Part shown: one piece after another, positions 26,640 through 40,082 of the stretch | How the letters are laid out: every line of letters starts with the position of its first letter | Position numbering within the stretch: position 1 is the first letter of the stretch | Assembly: GCF_000003605.2 (NCBI RefSeq) | Contig: NW_003140812.1 | Coordinates: 1,205,981-1,269,980 of the forward strand | DNA from: Saccoglossus kowalevskii | Taxonomy: Eukaryota; Hemichordata; Enteropneusta; Harrimaniidae | DNA: 64,000 nt | Reading direction: 5' to 3' | Position numbers and translations under genes: made by a program | The notes under the pieces: generated by a model | Seen by the model: the letters and a program-made list of their open reading frames with translations, nothing else | What the model was told of the DNA's origin: nothing | The model's database searches: none

Positions 26640-27950
26640 ACAGTTTTTGTGAACATGAAGTTCATCCCTCAATTTATTATTGACAGCCTCAATATTTGAT
26701 GAATAGAAACTCCGTGCCATATGCAAAATAAGGTTTAACTCTAAGGAATGTTAAGACTGGAACGATGCACAATTTTCGTCGATGACATGTTAAACCAACA
26801 TTTTCCTTGTTTTTCTCTGTTCGCTAAACGTTTTCTGAGCCTGCTACCTCTCACAATGTTTCAATTTCCCACCTCTTATGAAAACAATTATGTTTGATTT
26901 ACCGGGATTTTAATTTCCACTTACAACAATATTGAAATAAATTATTCAATAAATGTTGTGCGACAATTCCGCTAATAAGAGTAAGGTCGTCAGCATATGA
27001 ATGTATAGTTATGATTAGATATAACTACCAGTATTAATGCCCTAAAACAGTGTCAGTGTTTTCAATCGGTCGAAAAAAACGGCGAACAATTAGGGAGATA
27101 GAAATGAACTGTTCCACAGCCAGCACTACAAAATCTCTAATGGAATTGGGGGTGTAGATTTGTGTATATTGAAAAAAAATACGTTATAGAGATTACAGTG
27201 AATTCTTCATTTGAGCAATGGATATAACAAGTGGGTAGTAATCAATGCGATCAAAATCCTCCGTAATTCTATGAACTAATCTGCCTTTTAGTTGTACTAA
27301 ATATTTAGAGATGATTGTATGAAGAATAAAAATGTAATCTGTAATGGAGTATGATTTAGGACCTAGATTAATGTTTTTGTAGAAATGAATCAAGATTGGT
27401 ACAGAATTGTTTACCGACAATAAGCAGCAAAATAATTCCCCTGTAAAATTTCGCCCCATTTTATCTCGCATTTATGAATACGTGTAATTACTTTACCAGG
27501 TCAGTCATTCCCCAGGAAATTCACCCGATTCAAAGATTCCATTAAATAATTTGCGCAACATTTCGTCTTCCATAAGTGGGCTTATGTCATGCTCTATGCC
27601 ATCCAACCCAGGAGCTTTGACATTTTCAGTTTTACAATACCTTGATTGAACTCGCCGATACCTATCACTCAGTCCAATGAAGTAAAATCAATATTTTCGT
27701 TATTAAAGTGCTCTATGTCTCATAATTTCATTATATAAGTATACGTCATTCAGTGAACAAAAAATATTGGAATCAATCTTCACGTTTTATCTTTCTGGTG
27801 GACAGGTTGTGTTTCACCAAAGACCATAAGGACCAACATTTTTTTGAGTTGTTCGCAGACGAAACAATTTCTCGTTCGTCTAATTTGCATAATCTATATT
27901 ATTTCTTTGATCAATGCCTTGTACTCGTGTTTACATTTTTTATTTCTTCT
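26640..27950 (-). mobile_element. Decayed LINE (Jockey/CR1-type) reverse-transcriptase fragment
   Basis: Read on the minus strand, a broken non-LTR retrotransposon ORF2 appears in the right order. A pre-RT linker (EYKALIKEI, about 27900; KLDEREIVSSANNSKK) comes first, then EFNQGIVKLK and KAPGLDGI (27595-27618), then LFNGIFESGEFP (27514-27549). Next is YSITDYIFILHTII, running into a degraded motif A (EDFDRID, about 27250), then the catalytic YADDLTLIS (about 26965-27003). Last come a thumb-like part with KSNIIVFIRGGKL and a C-terminal IEAVNNKL (about 26690). The pieces lie in different frames with a TGA after the FP motif and other stops, so the copy is dead. The endonuclease domain and element ends were not found. 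The motif style is that of Jockey/CR1-clade elements common in marine invertebrates, but the clade is not certain. Confidence 0.85.
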
Positions 27951-28549
27951 AAATAGTGCTTATTTCCGTTGTTTCTGAAACTATTTTGAAATTGATATTC
28001 AACAAATATTTCCAGTATGGCGTGACAATATCTTATCATCATCGCCATACCATGTAAGGGACTCTAAATTAGTTTCGTCAAACATAAATGATCGTATTCA
28101 TCCCTTCAATTTATCACACAATCCGAAATATTCCGAAAATTACAATAATTAGAGCATCACTGTCATTGAGAATCACAAAGGTGAAATAACCACATCTGGT
28201 TCCTTTGTACGTTCTGCTATTGACAATGCTTAGCTCTGTAATAGTATTCCTTGTTCAAACGAATTCAGAAAACGGTAATTTGTCAATTATCATTTGCGCT
28301 TACGTTCGTGCACTGCACCTGTAGCATGCTCATCACCGATCACGTTAACACATATATCTTGGGATATATGCACGTGGAGTCATTTTGTGATCCGATTCCA
28401 GATGCTAAAGCTTGTATAGATGTAAATTGCATCAACACTACAATTGCACACTTAAGGGCTTTTTCTTTTCAAACTGTGCATATGTGTCAAGTTATGATTC
28501 AAAATGACTGACTTCCTTAATTGTTTTACTAATTGTTTTACTACTTTAA
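27951..28549. other. Possible decayed 5' part of LINE
   Basis: If the minus-strand LINE continues, this is where its endonuclease domain would lie. I see only scattered resemblance and no firm motif. An 86-codon plus-strand frame at 28251-28511 overlaps it and shows no recognisable features. A short tandem repeat of TTAATTGTTTTACTA lies near 28517-28550. Confidence 0.3.
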
Positions 28550-28814
28550 TTGTTTATATTTCTATTCTTTTTTATTTGTTGCTCTATGGCGATTCGTGAA
28601 ACCAAAATACCGGATTATACGACATTCACGTGTAATAATCTTTTTATCGACCATGGTTCCACCGGTATTATTTCGCTACGAGGAAAACACACCTCAATCG
28701 GAATGCGTGCTGCTGTATATTCAAAGGCGACATTCGAACATGAAGATCACACTGGCGCACACCCTTGTTTTTTCCACTTCGTTCACGGTTCTTCAAACGC
28801 TTTCTAGTTTATGA
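28550..28814 (+). other. GC-richer patch with two overlapping open frames
   Basis: About 265 bases with distinctly higher G+C than the flanks, in which two plus-strand frames are open together (28533-28814 and 28550-28807). One contains MAIRETKIPDYTTF followed by HTSIGMRAAVYSK; the other contains VIIFLSTMVPPVLF. Neither resembles a family I know, and no clear acceptor or donor bounds them. A CRE palindrome follows at 28824. It might be an exon or a conserved non-coding element; evidence for either is thin. Confidence 0.2.
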
Positions 28815-28823
28815 ACAGCATTG

Positions 28824-28831
28824 TGACGTCA
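28824..28831. promoter_or_regulatory. CRE palindrome TGACGTCA
   Basis: Perfect ATF/CREB palindrome directly downstream of the GC-richer patch and about 0.9 kb before a second perfect CRE at 29734. Confidence 0.25.
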
Positions 28832-29674
28832 TTGAAATACTAACGAGGGTAATACACACAATAGTAAATCGTAGCATAGGTTCCTATTTGATCTTACCAT
28901 AAAACCAGATGGATTTTATAAATGTTACAACATTATTATAGGTGCATTGTTGAGCAATAAGAAACATCCGGGACTTGATTAATCATTGTTGGGTAAGTCG
29001 AAACATTACTGAAAACATTACGTTGCAAATAGATGGTTTCTCGTAAAACGTCAACATATGACATCAAACTGTAGCGTGTAATGTTGTCAATTTCTCAGAC
29101 ATATAAGAATATACATAATTATTACGACATAACTCAAATTATTTGAACAGACGCATACGTGTTGATTGACACTATTCAATAATTCCCTGTAGTTTCCCGT
29201 TTAACAACTACTCAATATTTTGCTTTTCCCATAAACAGTATAATGCAATTACTACTTTGCTACAGAAACCTTTCACTTGGTAACACTGTCGCCCGTACCA
29301 GAATGACATTGCATACAACCCTTACCAGAATGATTCTAACTAGTACGTACATAGTACATGTAACAGATGTATATATCATTAAAGATTCATCTTTAGTTTA
29401 GTTTGAAAATGCTCCTTAAAAACGTTCAGATTCAGCAAACATGAGTACACATGTATGTTATATTTACAGGTAGCAGGTGTGTCATTTTGGCAAGATGTTC
29501 TTGTACGTTTCATATATACATGAAATTTGCGTATACTTGATTTGGTCGTTTACTTGATTTGGGTAATTTATTCATGCATATTTGTCTTATACCTGATATC
29601 TACGTTTATCACATCTCACTGCTGTTACGCATGCTGTGATTGGTTGAGACTCGGTCACATGACATGGAATAAAA
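28832..29674. other. No gene recognised
   Basis: AT-rich DNA with no supported feature before the promoter-like region. Confidence 0.6.
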
Positions 29675-30070
29675 ATGGATATTACATGGTATATTGCCCG
29701 CCAAGTGGATATTACATGGGTATATCACATGGATGACGTCACTGAAACCACTGCGCAACGATACTGCGCATAACAAATTGTCGTTCGCTGCACTGGTGCT
29801 GTTCTGGCCGCTGTTTTTTTCGGGGTTGCTTTCAGGGTTTTGAAGGAACTTTAGCCATCCGAAATAGACAGTGAACGTGCCAGAATGGATATTAAGTAAG
29901 ATACTCTGTTTTGATGTATAGGGTATTTTTTATATGGAGCAAAAATGTACGGAAAAGCCGCACTGAAACGTCGCAGCCAGGGTCGCTGCAGCGCGTCTTA
30001 CGCTGTGAGCATTTCTATGCGTTCACGCCGATGCTAACCGAAACGCTCTAAACAAAGCTGTGTGGCTTGT
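29675..30070 (+). promoter_or_regulatory. Promoter-like CpG-rich region with possible first exon
   Basis: In order: a direct repeat of TGGATATTACATGG (29676-29689 and 29706-29719, period 30); a perfect CRE (29734-29741); two CTGCGCA words (NRF-1 half-site-like, about 29750-29770); a GC-rich leader with GCCATC (YY1-like); then ATG at 29885 in good context (A at -3, G at +4). That ATG begins M-D-I and runs after two more bases into GTAAGA, a strong donor. CpG stays frequent to about 30060. This is the layout of a first exon with a very short coding part. I could not find the next exon on the plus strand. Confidence 0.4.
29734..29741. promoter_or_regulatory. CRE palindrome TGACGTCA
   Basis: Perfect CRE about 150 bases upstream of the candidate initiator ATG at 29885, inside the CpG-rich patch, which is where a functional CRE would be expected. 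Confidence 0.4.
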
Positions 30071-31715
30071 GAATAGGTGTGATACGTTCGTGAGAAAGTA
30101 ATTTCAGTCATTTCCACGGCACTCTGACATTTTTATCTGTAGAGTGATCAAATAACTTGCGTTTGAGAATTTCTCAATTCATTTCAAAAATTCTCGATAA
30201 TTTGAGTGATTCACACTGCTGAAACACGGTTCAACTAAAAAGAGTATCCATGGCTGAAAATAACATTTACTGAGTGTATTTCGTTTTTTTTTTCAGCAAA
30301 CAATGTATGTATGTTATTGAGTAATGTGAAACTTGTTATAATAGATAAAATAAAATATTGCATACTTCAAATATAAGTGTTGTTATTTTGTGGGAGAGCT
30401 GGTGTGAGTGATCTATGGTAGCTGTGATTGTGCATGGTGGATGTCTGTTCGATGTGATAAAATAAATAACACATTATGGTCATGACCACCATCCCTTGGG
30501 CAGGCAACAAATCGTGATATTACCCTCACAAGCATGTGTTATTATTTAAATATCACACTTATACTATTGTATAAATATAATGGATAGGTTATGTATACAT
30601 CAATCCTGCATACATGTTTCATTTGCTCCAGTTGTTTAAAGTAACTGAACTAGTCCTGTAGATTTGATGTATACATAAAGCATATTTTTTTTTTCAAAAT
30701 GTATATATTTACTTTTTAAGCCGAGAATTTTGGTAAGAAAGATAAAATTCGTTTTTTGGAGATAGTTGTTGTTTTTCTTCTAGCCAACTAATTACATTCA
30801 CAGGAACCATAGAGTCAACAATAAGCTTACAGGCAAATCGTTAATAATCATCACTTGAATATACTTATGGCGTAATTATATATTTATTTAATACAAGGAA
30901 TCGAATGCCATATTTTGGGATTCATCAGTCACAAAATCAATACAATTCACCCACAATTTAAACACTATGTTGTTCGCACACTCCACATCGATTAGTATTA
31001 TTTAGAATGAGATTTTGCGTCGGGCGATATTTGTTCGTAGAGATGGACAATAAATGCGGCTAACCATATTTAATTTGATGTTATATTTATTTATCTGATG
31101 AGTGGCGAATTGTAATTAGATTTCCACAACCTTCAGTATGCAGTAAGCAGTACCAGTCGACCCCTATGATAATAGAACAATTAGAATACATGAGCAAGTT
31201 AGCCGAATATATCCCGCATGAACTACGCATAATATAATATAAATGCATTAATCACTCAACTCACAAACTTTGCTATTTTCGTTGATAAGTGAAACTCGCG
31301 TGAATATATCAAATGAAAATAGGAATCATTGTTTCCCTGTTATTAAGCTCAAAATTCATATTAAGTATTTTTTAATTATACCTGGCATCATGGGTACTGG
31401 TATATGAATCCAATCGATGTGAAATGTGATTACAAGAAAAACAGCCGATTGTACTGTATGACTTGAATATTTTCATCTACGTTGAGCCTCTAACAAGTTA
31501 ATTATTTACAGAAATTGGCAAAGAATGCGAGTTATGTTTATAGGTTAGTAATCATCTCATTCATATATAATACTACTGATTGTAAATGCTGGAATGCACT
31601 AAACCTTTGTTGTTAAAAAATGTCAAGGTGTTGAAATTAAATTACATTAGAACAAAGAATGTGAATGCATTGTATAGAAATGTCAAACTCTGTCGAAACA
31701 TTCCTTGATTTCAGG
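30071..31715. other. No gene recognised
   Basis: AT-rich sequence, possibly intronic if the region at 29.7-30.1 kb is a first exon. No exon, RNA or element recognised. Confidence 0.6.
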
Positions 31716-32500
31716 ACCACTGGAATATGCCCTCATGTAACGTAAGCGTCAGTAGCTATTTACAGCTTTCAACCTAACGACACCAAAGTCTGCATATGCA
31801 AGGTTATGCATACACTGTAATCGATTACCAGCATTAAGATACCAGCATATCATAAAAGCTGTCTATAAACGTGTATTATTTGTGTTATCGTGTCTGTTTA
31901 ATTACGAGTGTCGGGATGTAAGGTCATATTTCATATAATCATATTTTAATATCGCGCATCTAATAATTAAAATAATTAATCAACATACCTAGAATAATTG
32001 CAAACAGTCCAAGGTTGTTCTTTTTTTCCTTTCTGTTAAACTGACTGATTATCCAACTCTTATGATTATTTGAGTAAAGGTGCGTCTCAGCGGAGAAAGG
32101 TGATGTGGGGGGAAATGTCGGAAATAATTGAAGCTACATCGGAAAATGAAGAAATCGTCAACACATGAGATAACCACCTAATAGTCTCTAAATTTTATTA
32201 AAATGTCACAGCTATCACAGGGAGTCATATATTGATATACTAGGTTGTGTTCCAAAAGACTGACTCTCGATTAATAATGTGACCTTATTATGTCTTGAAG
32301 ATATATGGCGAGTCTGCTATTACTGATCCATGAATTCGGCAGTTATTGTAGATAATCACCCAGTCGGGATTCTATATTAATCGAAGGTGACGTTTTTTAT
32401 AGGTTGTTACATCAACTGATATGTCAGCTAAATTTGAGACACCTCACATCGCTTCATGGTTGCATAAGTTACGACATGTTTGTGTTGGTCTTTTGCTGGT
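31716..32500 (+). repeat. Ancient duplicated unit, copy 1
   Basis: Aligns collinearly and in the same orientation with 34043-34900. Anchors include TATGCC followed by a GTAACGTAA word and TAGCTATTTAC; GCTTTCAAC; AAAGTCT..CAT with TTATGCATAC; AAGATACCAGCAT; and, at the far end, AGGTTGTTACAT (32401 against 34805). Spacing between anchors is kept while substitutions and small indels are many. Weak similarity reaches left to about 31650. No open frame is preserved in both copies, so it is a non-coding duplication or an unknown mobile sequence. Confidence 0.75.
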
Positions 32501-34042
32501 TTGAAACGTGAATGCAAATGTTGCTACATTGTTATATTTTGAAATATATTTCCTCAACATAATTGTATATATTAAATAAAATAACTGAGCACATGGTTGT
32601 ATACATTAGAGTCTTTTAAGAAGAAAAAATAAACATTATTTGTTGTGGTATAATTCCATAGATAATCACACGTACGAACATTCTGTAAGGACCGGTCATA
32701 TTTCTGATGAGAAGTTGCACAAAGATATAATATAAACAACTATTCCAAGTACGAATCAATCCATGTTTCTTTCTTAGTTCTTAGATAATCGATTTGAATA
32801 AATCATCCATTGCTGAACGCGGATAAATCACAGAAATGGTTGAAATCATCAAGTTTAAAGTTTACCAATCCAGTTTCAGTTAATGCGTAAGTTTGTCGCC
32901 AATTTCTGTTCAGCTTCATGAGTTCAATGTTGGAATACTAATTAAATTAACTTGAATGTGAAATTACGGCAAATCAATGTGACAACCTCTGTGCGATTCA
33001 TAAACTCTGAAGAAAATGAACAAAGGCAAATTAGTATCATCTGTGTGACGTACGAGGATAGTTTCTCGTGTAGAGGGGGGTTACGTCTAAAAAGTTCTTC
33101 CACGCCTAACTCCATGTACACGGCGAATCATTAAAACTGGCAGATACGTGCAAATTAGTCCGTTAATCATTCTTTTTATAAAGTACTTTATGACACATTC
33201 TTTCATTATCTCAAGCTCATAAAAGTTCATTAAACACAATAAATCAGGTTAAGTAATTTTTCTCAATATTATGTGAAATAAAATTTAATTTAACAATGTT
33301 TTACAATAACCAATCATTCCTCAGGAAATCAGCAGATGAAACTGTATTTGTCAGCCTTAATTTCACAGTCGTAACCGATCTCTCTGATATATGTAAATAA
33401 AACTTCGATAGAGTTTCGATATCACTCACACTTACAGGTCATTTACTCATTTGTGCAAACAATGCCACATTCGATCAAAATGAACAACTCATTAGATATG
33501 CCACTTATCAATATTTACCAATATAGAAACGATTGACTATTATACGGTCAATTCTGGCGGTGCAACTCAAAAATAGAAATAATATTCATTTCATACTAAA
33601 TGGTATTCTATTTAAAAAATGACTAAATAAATAAAATCATTCAATCAATTAATTAATTAAATCAATCTTTCAATATTATTTGTAAATACCAATAAAATGA
33701 AATATAATGAAAACAAGTGATATGTCTTTTTAAAAAGTTTAGTATGGTATGTGTGCTCAGTGGTCAGTAGGATTTTGTAAAAGTCTGTCAAATCGACATG
33801 ACGTTACGGTGAAGTATGTTCAAATATCAATAATTATGACATATGACACAATAGTATTTGCTAATCATCACTAATTATTTCCTGTTAACGAATGATAAAA
33901 TTAATAGAAAGTTGAAACAAAACGGGTTATTTTAATTAATTGTACAGAATTGACTTCATTCCACAAACTGTCATGCATTGTATATCACATTTTATACTGC
34001 GCTTTGTTAAAATCTATCTTACTTCCATATACGCGACTAGCA
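32501..34042. other. No gene; spacer between duplicated units
   Basis: AT-rich sequence between the two copies. A TTAATTAATTAA-type run lies at about 33640-33664. A 60-codon frame at 32952-33134 has no recognisable motif. If the duplication was tandem, this spacer should have belonged to one unit, but I see no matching spacer elsewhere. Confidence 0.5.
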
Positions 34043-34547
34043 CATATGGTGTATGCCTTCGTGTAACGTAATCTACAATAGCTATTTACGGCTTTCAACT
34101 TATTGATTTCAAAGTCTATACATTATGCATACGCACGACCAGGGTAAGATACCAGCATAATATACGCCGTCCATTAGCACGTACTATTTTTATTGCTATG
34201 TCGGCCTGGGCGTATATATCGATGTACGGTACTTCATGTTAAAGAATAAAATTATAATATAGCGCTCCTACTAAGCAGAATACATATTTGACATACCTGA
34301 AATTATTACACATGTATTACAATATGATCAAGCTTAGACCAGCATGTGAAAAGGAACATCGGTAACAATAGTAATTGAAACGAATATTAAATACCTACCT
34401 TATGTCAGTTGAAGCATGAGTAGAATGTACTAATCTCGTATCCAACTATTCACTTGATTACTTGTGTTAAACTGCACCTCAAAAAAACAGTGAAGTGAGG
34501 AAATTGTAGGAAGTGCTTGAAACTGCTTTTGAAAACAGACAAAACGT

Positions 34548-34578
<31 letters not shown>

Positions 34579-34900
34579 CACCACTTAATAGCCTCTTGAT
34601 TGTATTGAAATGTCACTACGATAACATAGAATCGTAAGTTGATTTATTCAGTTGTGTAGCAAAATGGCTGATTTTAGATTAACAACGCGACCTTGTGGCG
34701 TGGCGTGAAAGATAGATGCGGATTCGGCGTATTTTGTTTATTGAACACTGCATCACTCGGCGGCGTTTGTAGACCGAAATAAACGGCTTTCTTTTTGATT
34801 TTTTAGGTTGTTACATAAACAAAAATGTGTAGCCAAATTTCAAAAAAACTGCAATCACTACATGTGCGTGTACCATAAGTACATGTAGCTGTCTTTTAAC
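34043..34900 (+). repeat. Ancient duplicated unit, copy 2
   Basis: Second copy of the 31716-32500 unit. The offset grows from 2326 bases at the left anchor to 2404 at the right anchor, partly because this copy has gained a (TA)n tract at 34552-34579. Blocks such as ACCACTTAATAGCCTCT against ACCACCTAATAGTCTCT remain clear, so homology is not explained by low complexity. Confidence 0.75.
34552..34579. repeat. (TA)n microsatellite
   Basis: About 14 TA units, inserted within copy 2 of the duplicated unit and absent from copy 1. Confidence 0.9.
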
Positions 34901-37900
34901 CAAGTATTTTAATATGTGGCTTTATATGTGTGTGTCGTCTATGCAATATATGATTTTTGTCCATGTTGAAAATCGTTTAAAATCTATCATTATACTTCTA
35001 CGTTCCGTTCATACGGCTTTATTTATCATGTCATAATCTAACGTAATGACTGGTACTTACCATTAGATGACCATTATCACCAGGAAACAAACAGATTAAT
35101 ATCAGTCGATAAAGTTGTGTTGAACCTTAAAAGAGACACGATAAACCGCATAATATGCTATTAGAGCATGTTAACACAGTATTGCAGTGAAAAATATTAG
35201 TTTTTTACGAGATGATTTTATTTTAATATCAATGCAAGGAGTGTCTCGTCGAACATATATTTTACATTCCCATTGGTGAAGAAACATATTATAGAAATAT
35301 TACGTGTTATTACATGCCTTCCCTTTCGCGCAATTTCGATACATGGTTTAGAATAAGGAAGAAGTGAAGCATGTATTGGCTATTCACTGCTGCCTCTTCT
35401 AAAAAATTAGTTGCTACGCTAAAAAGTGCAAGAACGCAAGCAAATCGGCAGAAATTTGTTAATTTGTTTGTTGTTGGTGATGTATGTAACTGGTTTAGGA
35501 TAATTATTATAGCGTTCGTGTATAGCCATGTGAAGTACAGGTAGTAATAATATCACAGCCAGAGCGTTTGTGGACTCTCCGCAGGGGAAATGTACATTCG
35601 CCCTAACGTGGTGCAAACGATACCTTTAATGTGTTTGAGCGTAAAAGCCCGTGTGATACGCAGTCTGATCACGTGATTGAACTGATGGCTAAATCATAAA
35701 CGATGCAAAATATTATCAGTATTTTCATAGCGCAATAGTAGATATTCTTACATTTATCGTCCCGGGTAAGGTATGAACTTGTATAACTGACCGCATAAAA
35801 TAATAATTGTTTATGTATTTGGGACAAACGGAATTCCAGTCTAACTATATCGTCACGTTGTTGGAATCATATTGTGTTGGTGCATGCTTATGTGATGCTT
35901 TATGTGTTGCAGATTTTTAAGTAGGTTGCGAGAAACTAACATATGGATGCACAATATTCCGGTCAGTCTACGAAGTAATTGAAAAGCTTCCATGAATCAA
36001 ATAATACGTGATTGTTCGGTAAACATCTGTATATTGCCCGTTGTGGCATTTAGTTAAATCTTAATGATCATAAACCGACACATTCAACGAACGCTTCAGT
36101 TGACGTATTTATATTCACTAAGTAGGTTAATGCTTTTAATGATATATATGTAATATAAATGCTTGGGCATTCCCGTGTAACGAAGATTATAAACACTTTT
36201 AAGCTGAATGCACGCATCGTCATCTCCGACTCTTCAGATGAAAACGGTTTAAAGTGAAAAACGCGACGAAATATAATTATGATTAATCGACTTTCAACGA
36301 TCAAAAGCAAGGTCAATGTTCACTTTTTGCACGGTAAAGTGATTTATTAATGTACCTCGCATACCTTCGTTGAAAGGTTGTTGACGGGTTCTCTGAAATA
36401 CTTTACATATCCGTGACCTTGACATTGAATTTATATATATACAATGACATCGCATCAATTGCTTTATGTTTACGAAGACACACATATGATTACCACAATA
36501 TTTGGGTGTTTATCGTGTACAAGTGGCTGCTGCTGGATATCTGAAAAAAACGGACTCTATGGCGCCGAGGATGAACACAATACACGCACGGAGTTTATGA
36601 ATCAAACGCGATCAGGTTTTTATTTAAAAAAAACAAACAGCTGATTAATAACTGACTGTTTTATCTGCTGGCAACGAACAAACATGTCCTTCTTATTCAC
36701 TTCATTATTAAATTTTTATGTACATGATAATTTGCTGTAAGCAAATAAATCCAACTTTGCCGGAACAAATACTCTTCAAGAGACTGCATCGATGTAGCAA
36801 TAAAGGCAATACATGTTTATTGGAATGGGGGGGGGGTATGAATTGCTGATCATGACCATGCGTAATATCATGTTCTGATTTAATTTATCTGTTAAATTAT
36901 TCTAAACTGTCAGAGTGAAAAATTAATGTTTGAAATAAATACACAAGTTAGCAGTAAATAACGTAGAGTTATTGCAATGGGGTTGGTTGAAAGCTTTATT
37001 TTACATGTTGATGGGTGGAAGAAACGAGGAAAGTTGTATTGAGCATGCAATAATTTATTATATACTCGCGTAGGTTCAGATATTATATACCCTCCAACCA
37101 TGTATAATCTATCGGTTAAGATTGAACCACCCGTTATGCTTGGGTTAGCAGGGGTAGACTAAAAAATTAAGGTTCATAAAAAAACTGCATAACGGGAGAC
37201 GAAATTTTGTAGACACATCTACTTCAATAATAATATATAAAGGCAACGGCAAAAAAGAAGAAATTTTACCAAGCCCGTAATATTGCAAATAATCATTAAT
37301 TGCGTGACGTAATTACAAGTACAAAACAGCGAGAGCACTAATGTGAATACGCAGACTAATATATAATATTCGAAATGGCGCCGTAATTCTGCGGGTGGCA
37401 TAGATGTCTTATCGCGATTATGGATGTTATTGGGGATGGCAACAAGCCACCGTACAATAGGAGGTCATATACGTTAGTACAGATAGGTTGTTCTCTCCTG
37501 GAAATTTGGTGAATAGAACAGTATGGTGTATGATTCACATACATGTACAATTTTCAGTGATAATTCGTATTTTTTTTTTCTTACTTCATTTTTTTTTTTT
37601 TGAGTTTCGAGTGCGCATCATTATTTTTTAAGTATGATATTCATCTACTTCTTATCGACGTCCTTTAGAATTTAAAATTTAATTTTAAACTCAAAAGTGA
37701 TAATTTCAAATAAAGCTGTTATATATCATTTTGCTTGAGTTCTAGTAGTGTTGTTTAGTTAGAGCAGTACTCATTAAATTGTCAAACTGTGCTCTTAATT
37801 ATCATACCACTAAAACAGCATATAATCGTATTTTATTATTCAGTGAAACCCCTTGGTTTTATAGAATTTGAATGATAGTTTCTCAAAAATTTGAAAATAT

Positions 37901-40082
37901 ACCTAAAAAATGAGTGCGATAGTGTTCCCCATTGTAATTTGTGAGCACCATAAATGTATTGTTGGAACCATTCTCTGAAGATGCGAGTTTTACTGGATGC
38001 GAATAAAGTGGAGATGTCGAGCAGAGGGTTCCGTTACGTACAAATCCGGGACTTGAATGCATAACGTGTTATGATAAACACAGCTGGTAATTTATCGATA
38101 CATGTGTACGTGCAGGAGCAAGCATGACCCAATATAGCTTCAGTGCCCTGGAAATGTTTAAAGATATCGGAAGTGGATCAAATACCAAGGGGTATTTTAA
38201 TAAAGTGAAACAAATTCAAGGAATCCACCCCAAATATATTGAATCATTATCTCCGTGTAATGTAGATGACATTTAAAATAAGACATACTATGTATATATT
38301 AGTTTTCCCCAAAAAACATGGGAGATTGTTAATAAGCGATGTTATGTCTGATTACAAAATTACTTCTCTTGGTCAAAAATAATAACAAAACCCCAGGGTA
38401 TACTATATGAAAATGGGTTAGAAAATAATGTTTATTGGTAGTTATTTATATATTACAATTAATCAATAACCACGATTTTGTATAAATTAATCATTAATTA
38501 ATTTATTTATTTATTTATTTCTGCTGGTAGCCGGGTGATGAATTTTGAAAAAAAATGTACCAAGATTTATACCAGCATTTTATACATTCGAGGGTCATAT
38601 TTTACATAGCAGTACATGTTTAAACTGTGAATGTTGAACATTAGATCATATATTTCATTTGTGCTATTGTTATTGATGACATATGTAGGGTTTAGTATTG
38701 TGTGTGTGTGTATTTTTTATTCTATAATTTCACAACCAATTAAATGAAAGTCACGATTTATCGTGTCAATTGTCGATTTCTTAATAATAATAGTAATTAA
38801 TTGACTTTAAATGAACGAGATGAAAATTTTATCGCGACAAGAATGTTTGATGATTTGTTTTATTGCCAACATTGTGAGAATGTATATATACAACATTGAT
38901 TTCAATGTGTTTTACAGCAACCACAGTATTTTCCCGAAGGAATTGGGAAGTATCGTGGATTTAGTAGTATTTTTTTTGCTTATTATTAGACGTGAAAATT
39001 CTATCTAATCTACGAAATAAATCCTAATATTTGTCATATATATAAGCTTTTTGAACAATATCAACAACCTACGAATGGTATACCTCGATAATCAATAATC
39101 CTTAATAGAAATGAATTGAGCCTACATACCAAATGAGCACATTGTTTGCATGGAAACCCGTGGTACTCTGAGGTGCATACGAGAGTAGATACCACTATTC
39201 AAACCATTAGAATGGATTCCCCATTAGAATTAAACAATACTGTCATTTCTTTTCCACGGCGACGCCCAATCGTACTGACCTGAAGAGAACCCGTCGCTAG
39301 GATGTCAAGCACACGTGCCAGCTGTTTGTATAATAATTCCATTCAGCGTCGCTTCCTTCCTTCCAATTTATTACGCATTTTATGGGATAGTTTTATTCCT
39401 GGTGATTATATAAACGCATGTCTACACTAGGGCGCGTGGAAAGAGAATTCAAATTGATCTTTATTTGCCGAAATATGAGCTGACAAGCGACTCGGGCCAA
39501 TAAAGTGCTTCATCTAATTGTCTGAAAAAGCAGGAACCGCTCTGCGGAAGTCCAAACCTACTTAACTGTAAGTCTAATGAGCATAACGGCGTGAAGAATG
39601 GTAGCAGAACAGCGTGGATTACACGAAATGTGTCGTGTCTACTTTAAAGTTTCGCTTTTATACGCCCGTTTAAAATGCCCCGCCCTCAAAATAAACGGGA
39701 ATATGTCATTTTCTTTTGCGTCGTGTTACTTTCAGAACAAAATCTGTACTTGTAGCTCCACTATACTTACCAAGACCACGCGATATATATTGTTTTAATA
39801 TTTTTTTCACCGAAGTATAAAATAATATAGCATTCCTCCATTTAATATTAATTATGCATATGCGATGCCCTTTGTATTTATGATTTGAAAACATCTTTGT
39901 ATATTTCAAGAAACTACATGTGTATTGGTTAGGCAGGCTTTTCATAGTAATGATAGGAATATTGACTGTGTTCGATGCGTACACGGATTAATGTTAGTAT
40001 ATCTACAAATAAGGTTCGAGAAGAGAGAATTCAAGATTACCCACACAGTTTTGCAATATTTAATAAGCTCGTCAACATTTAG

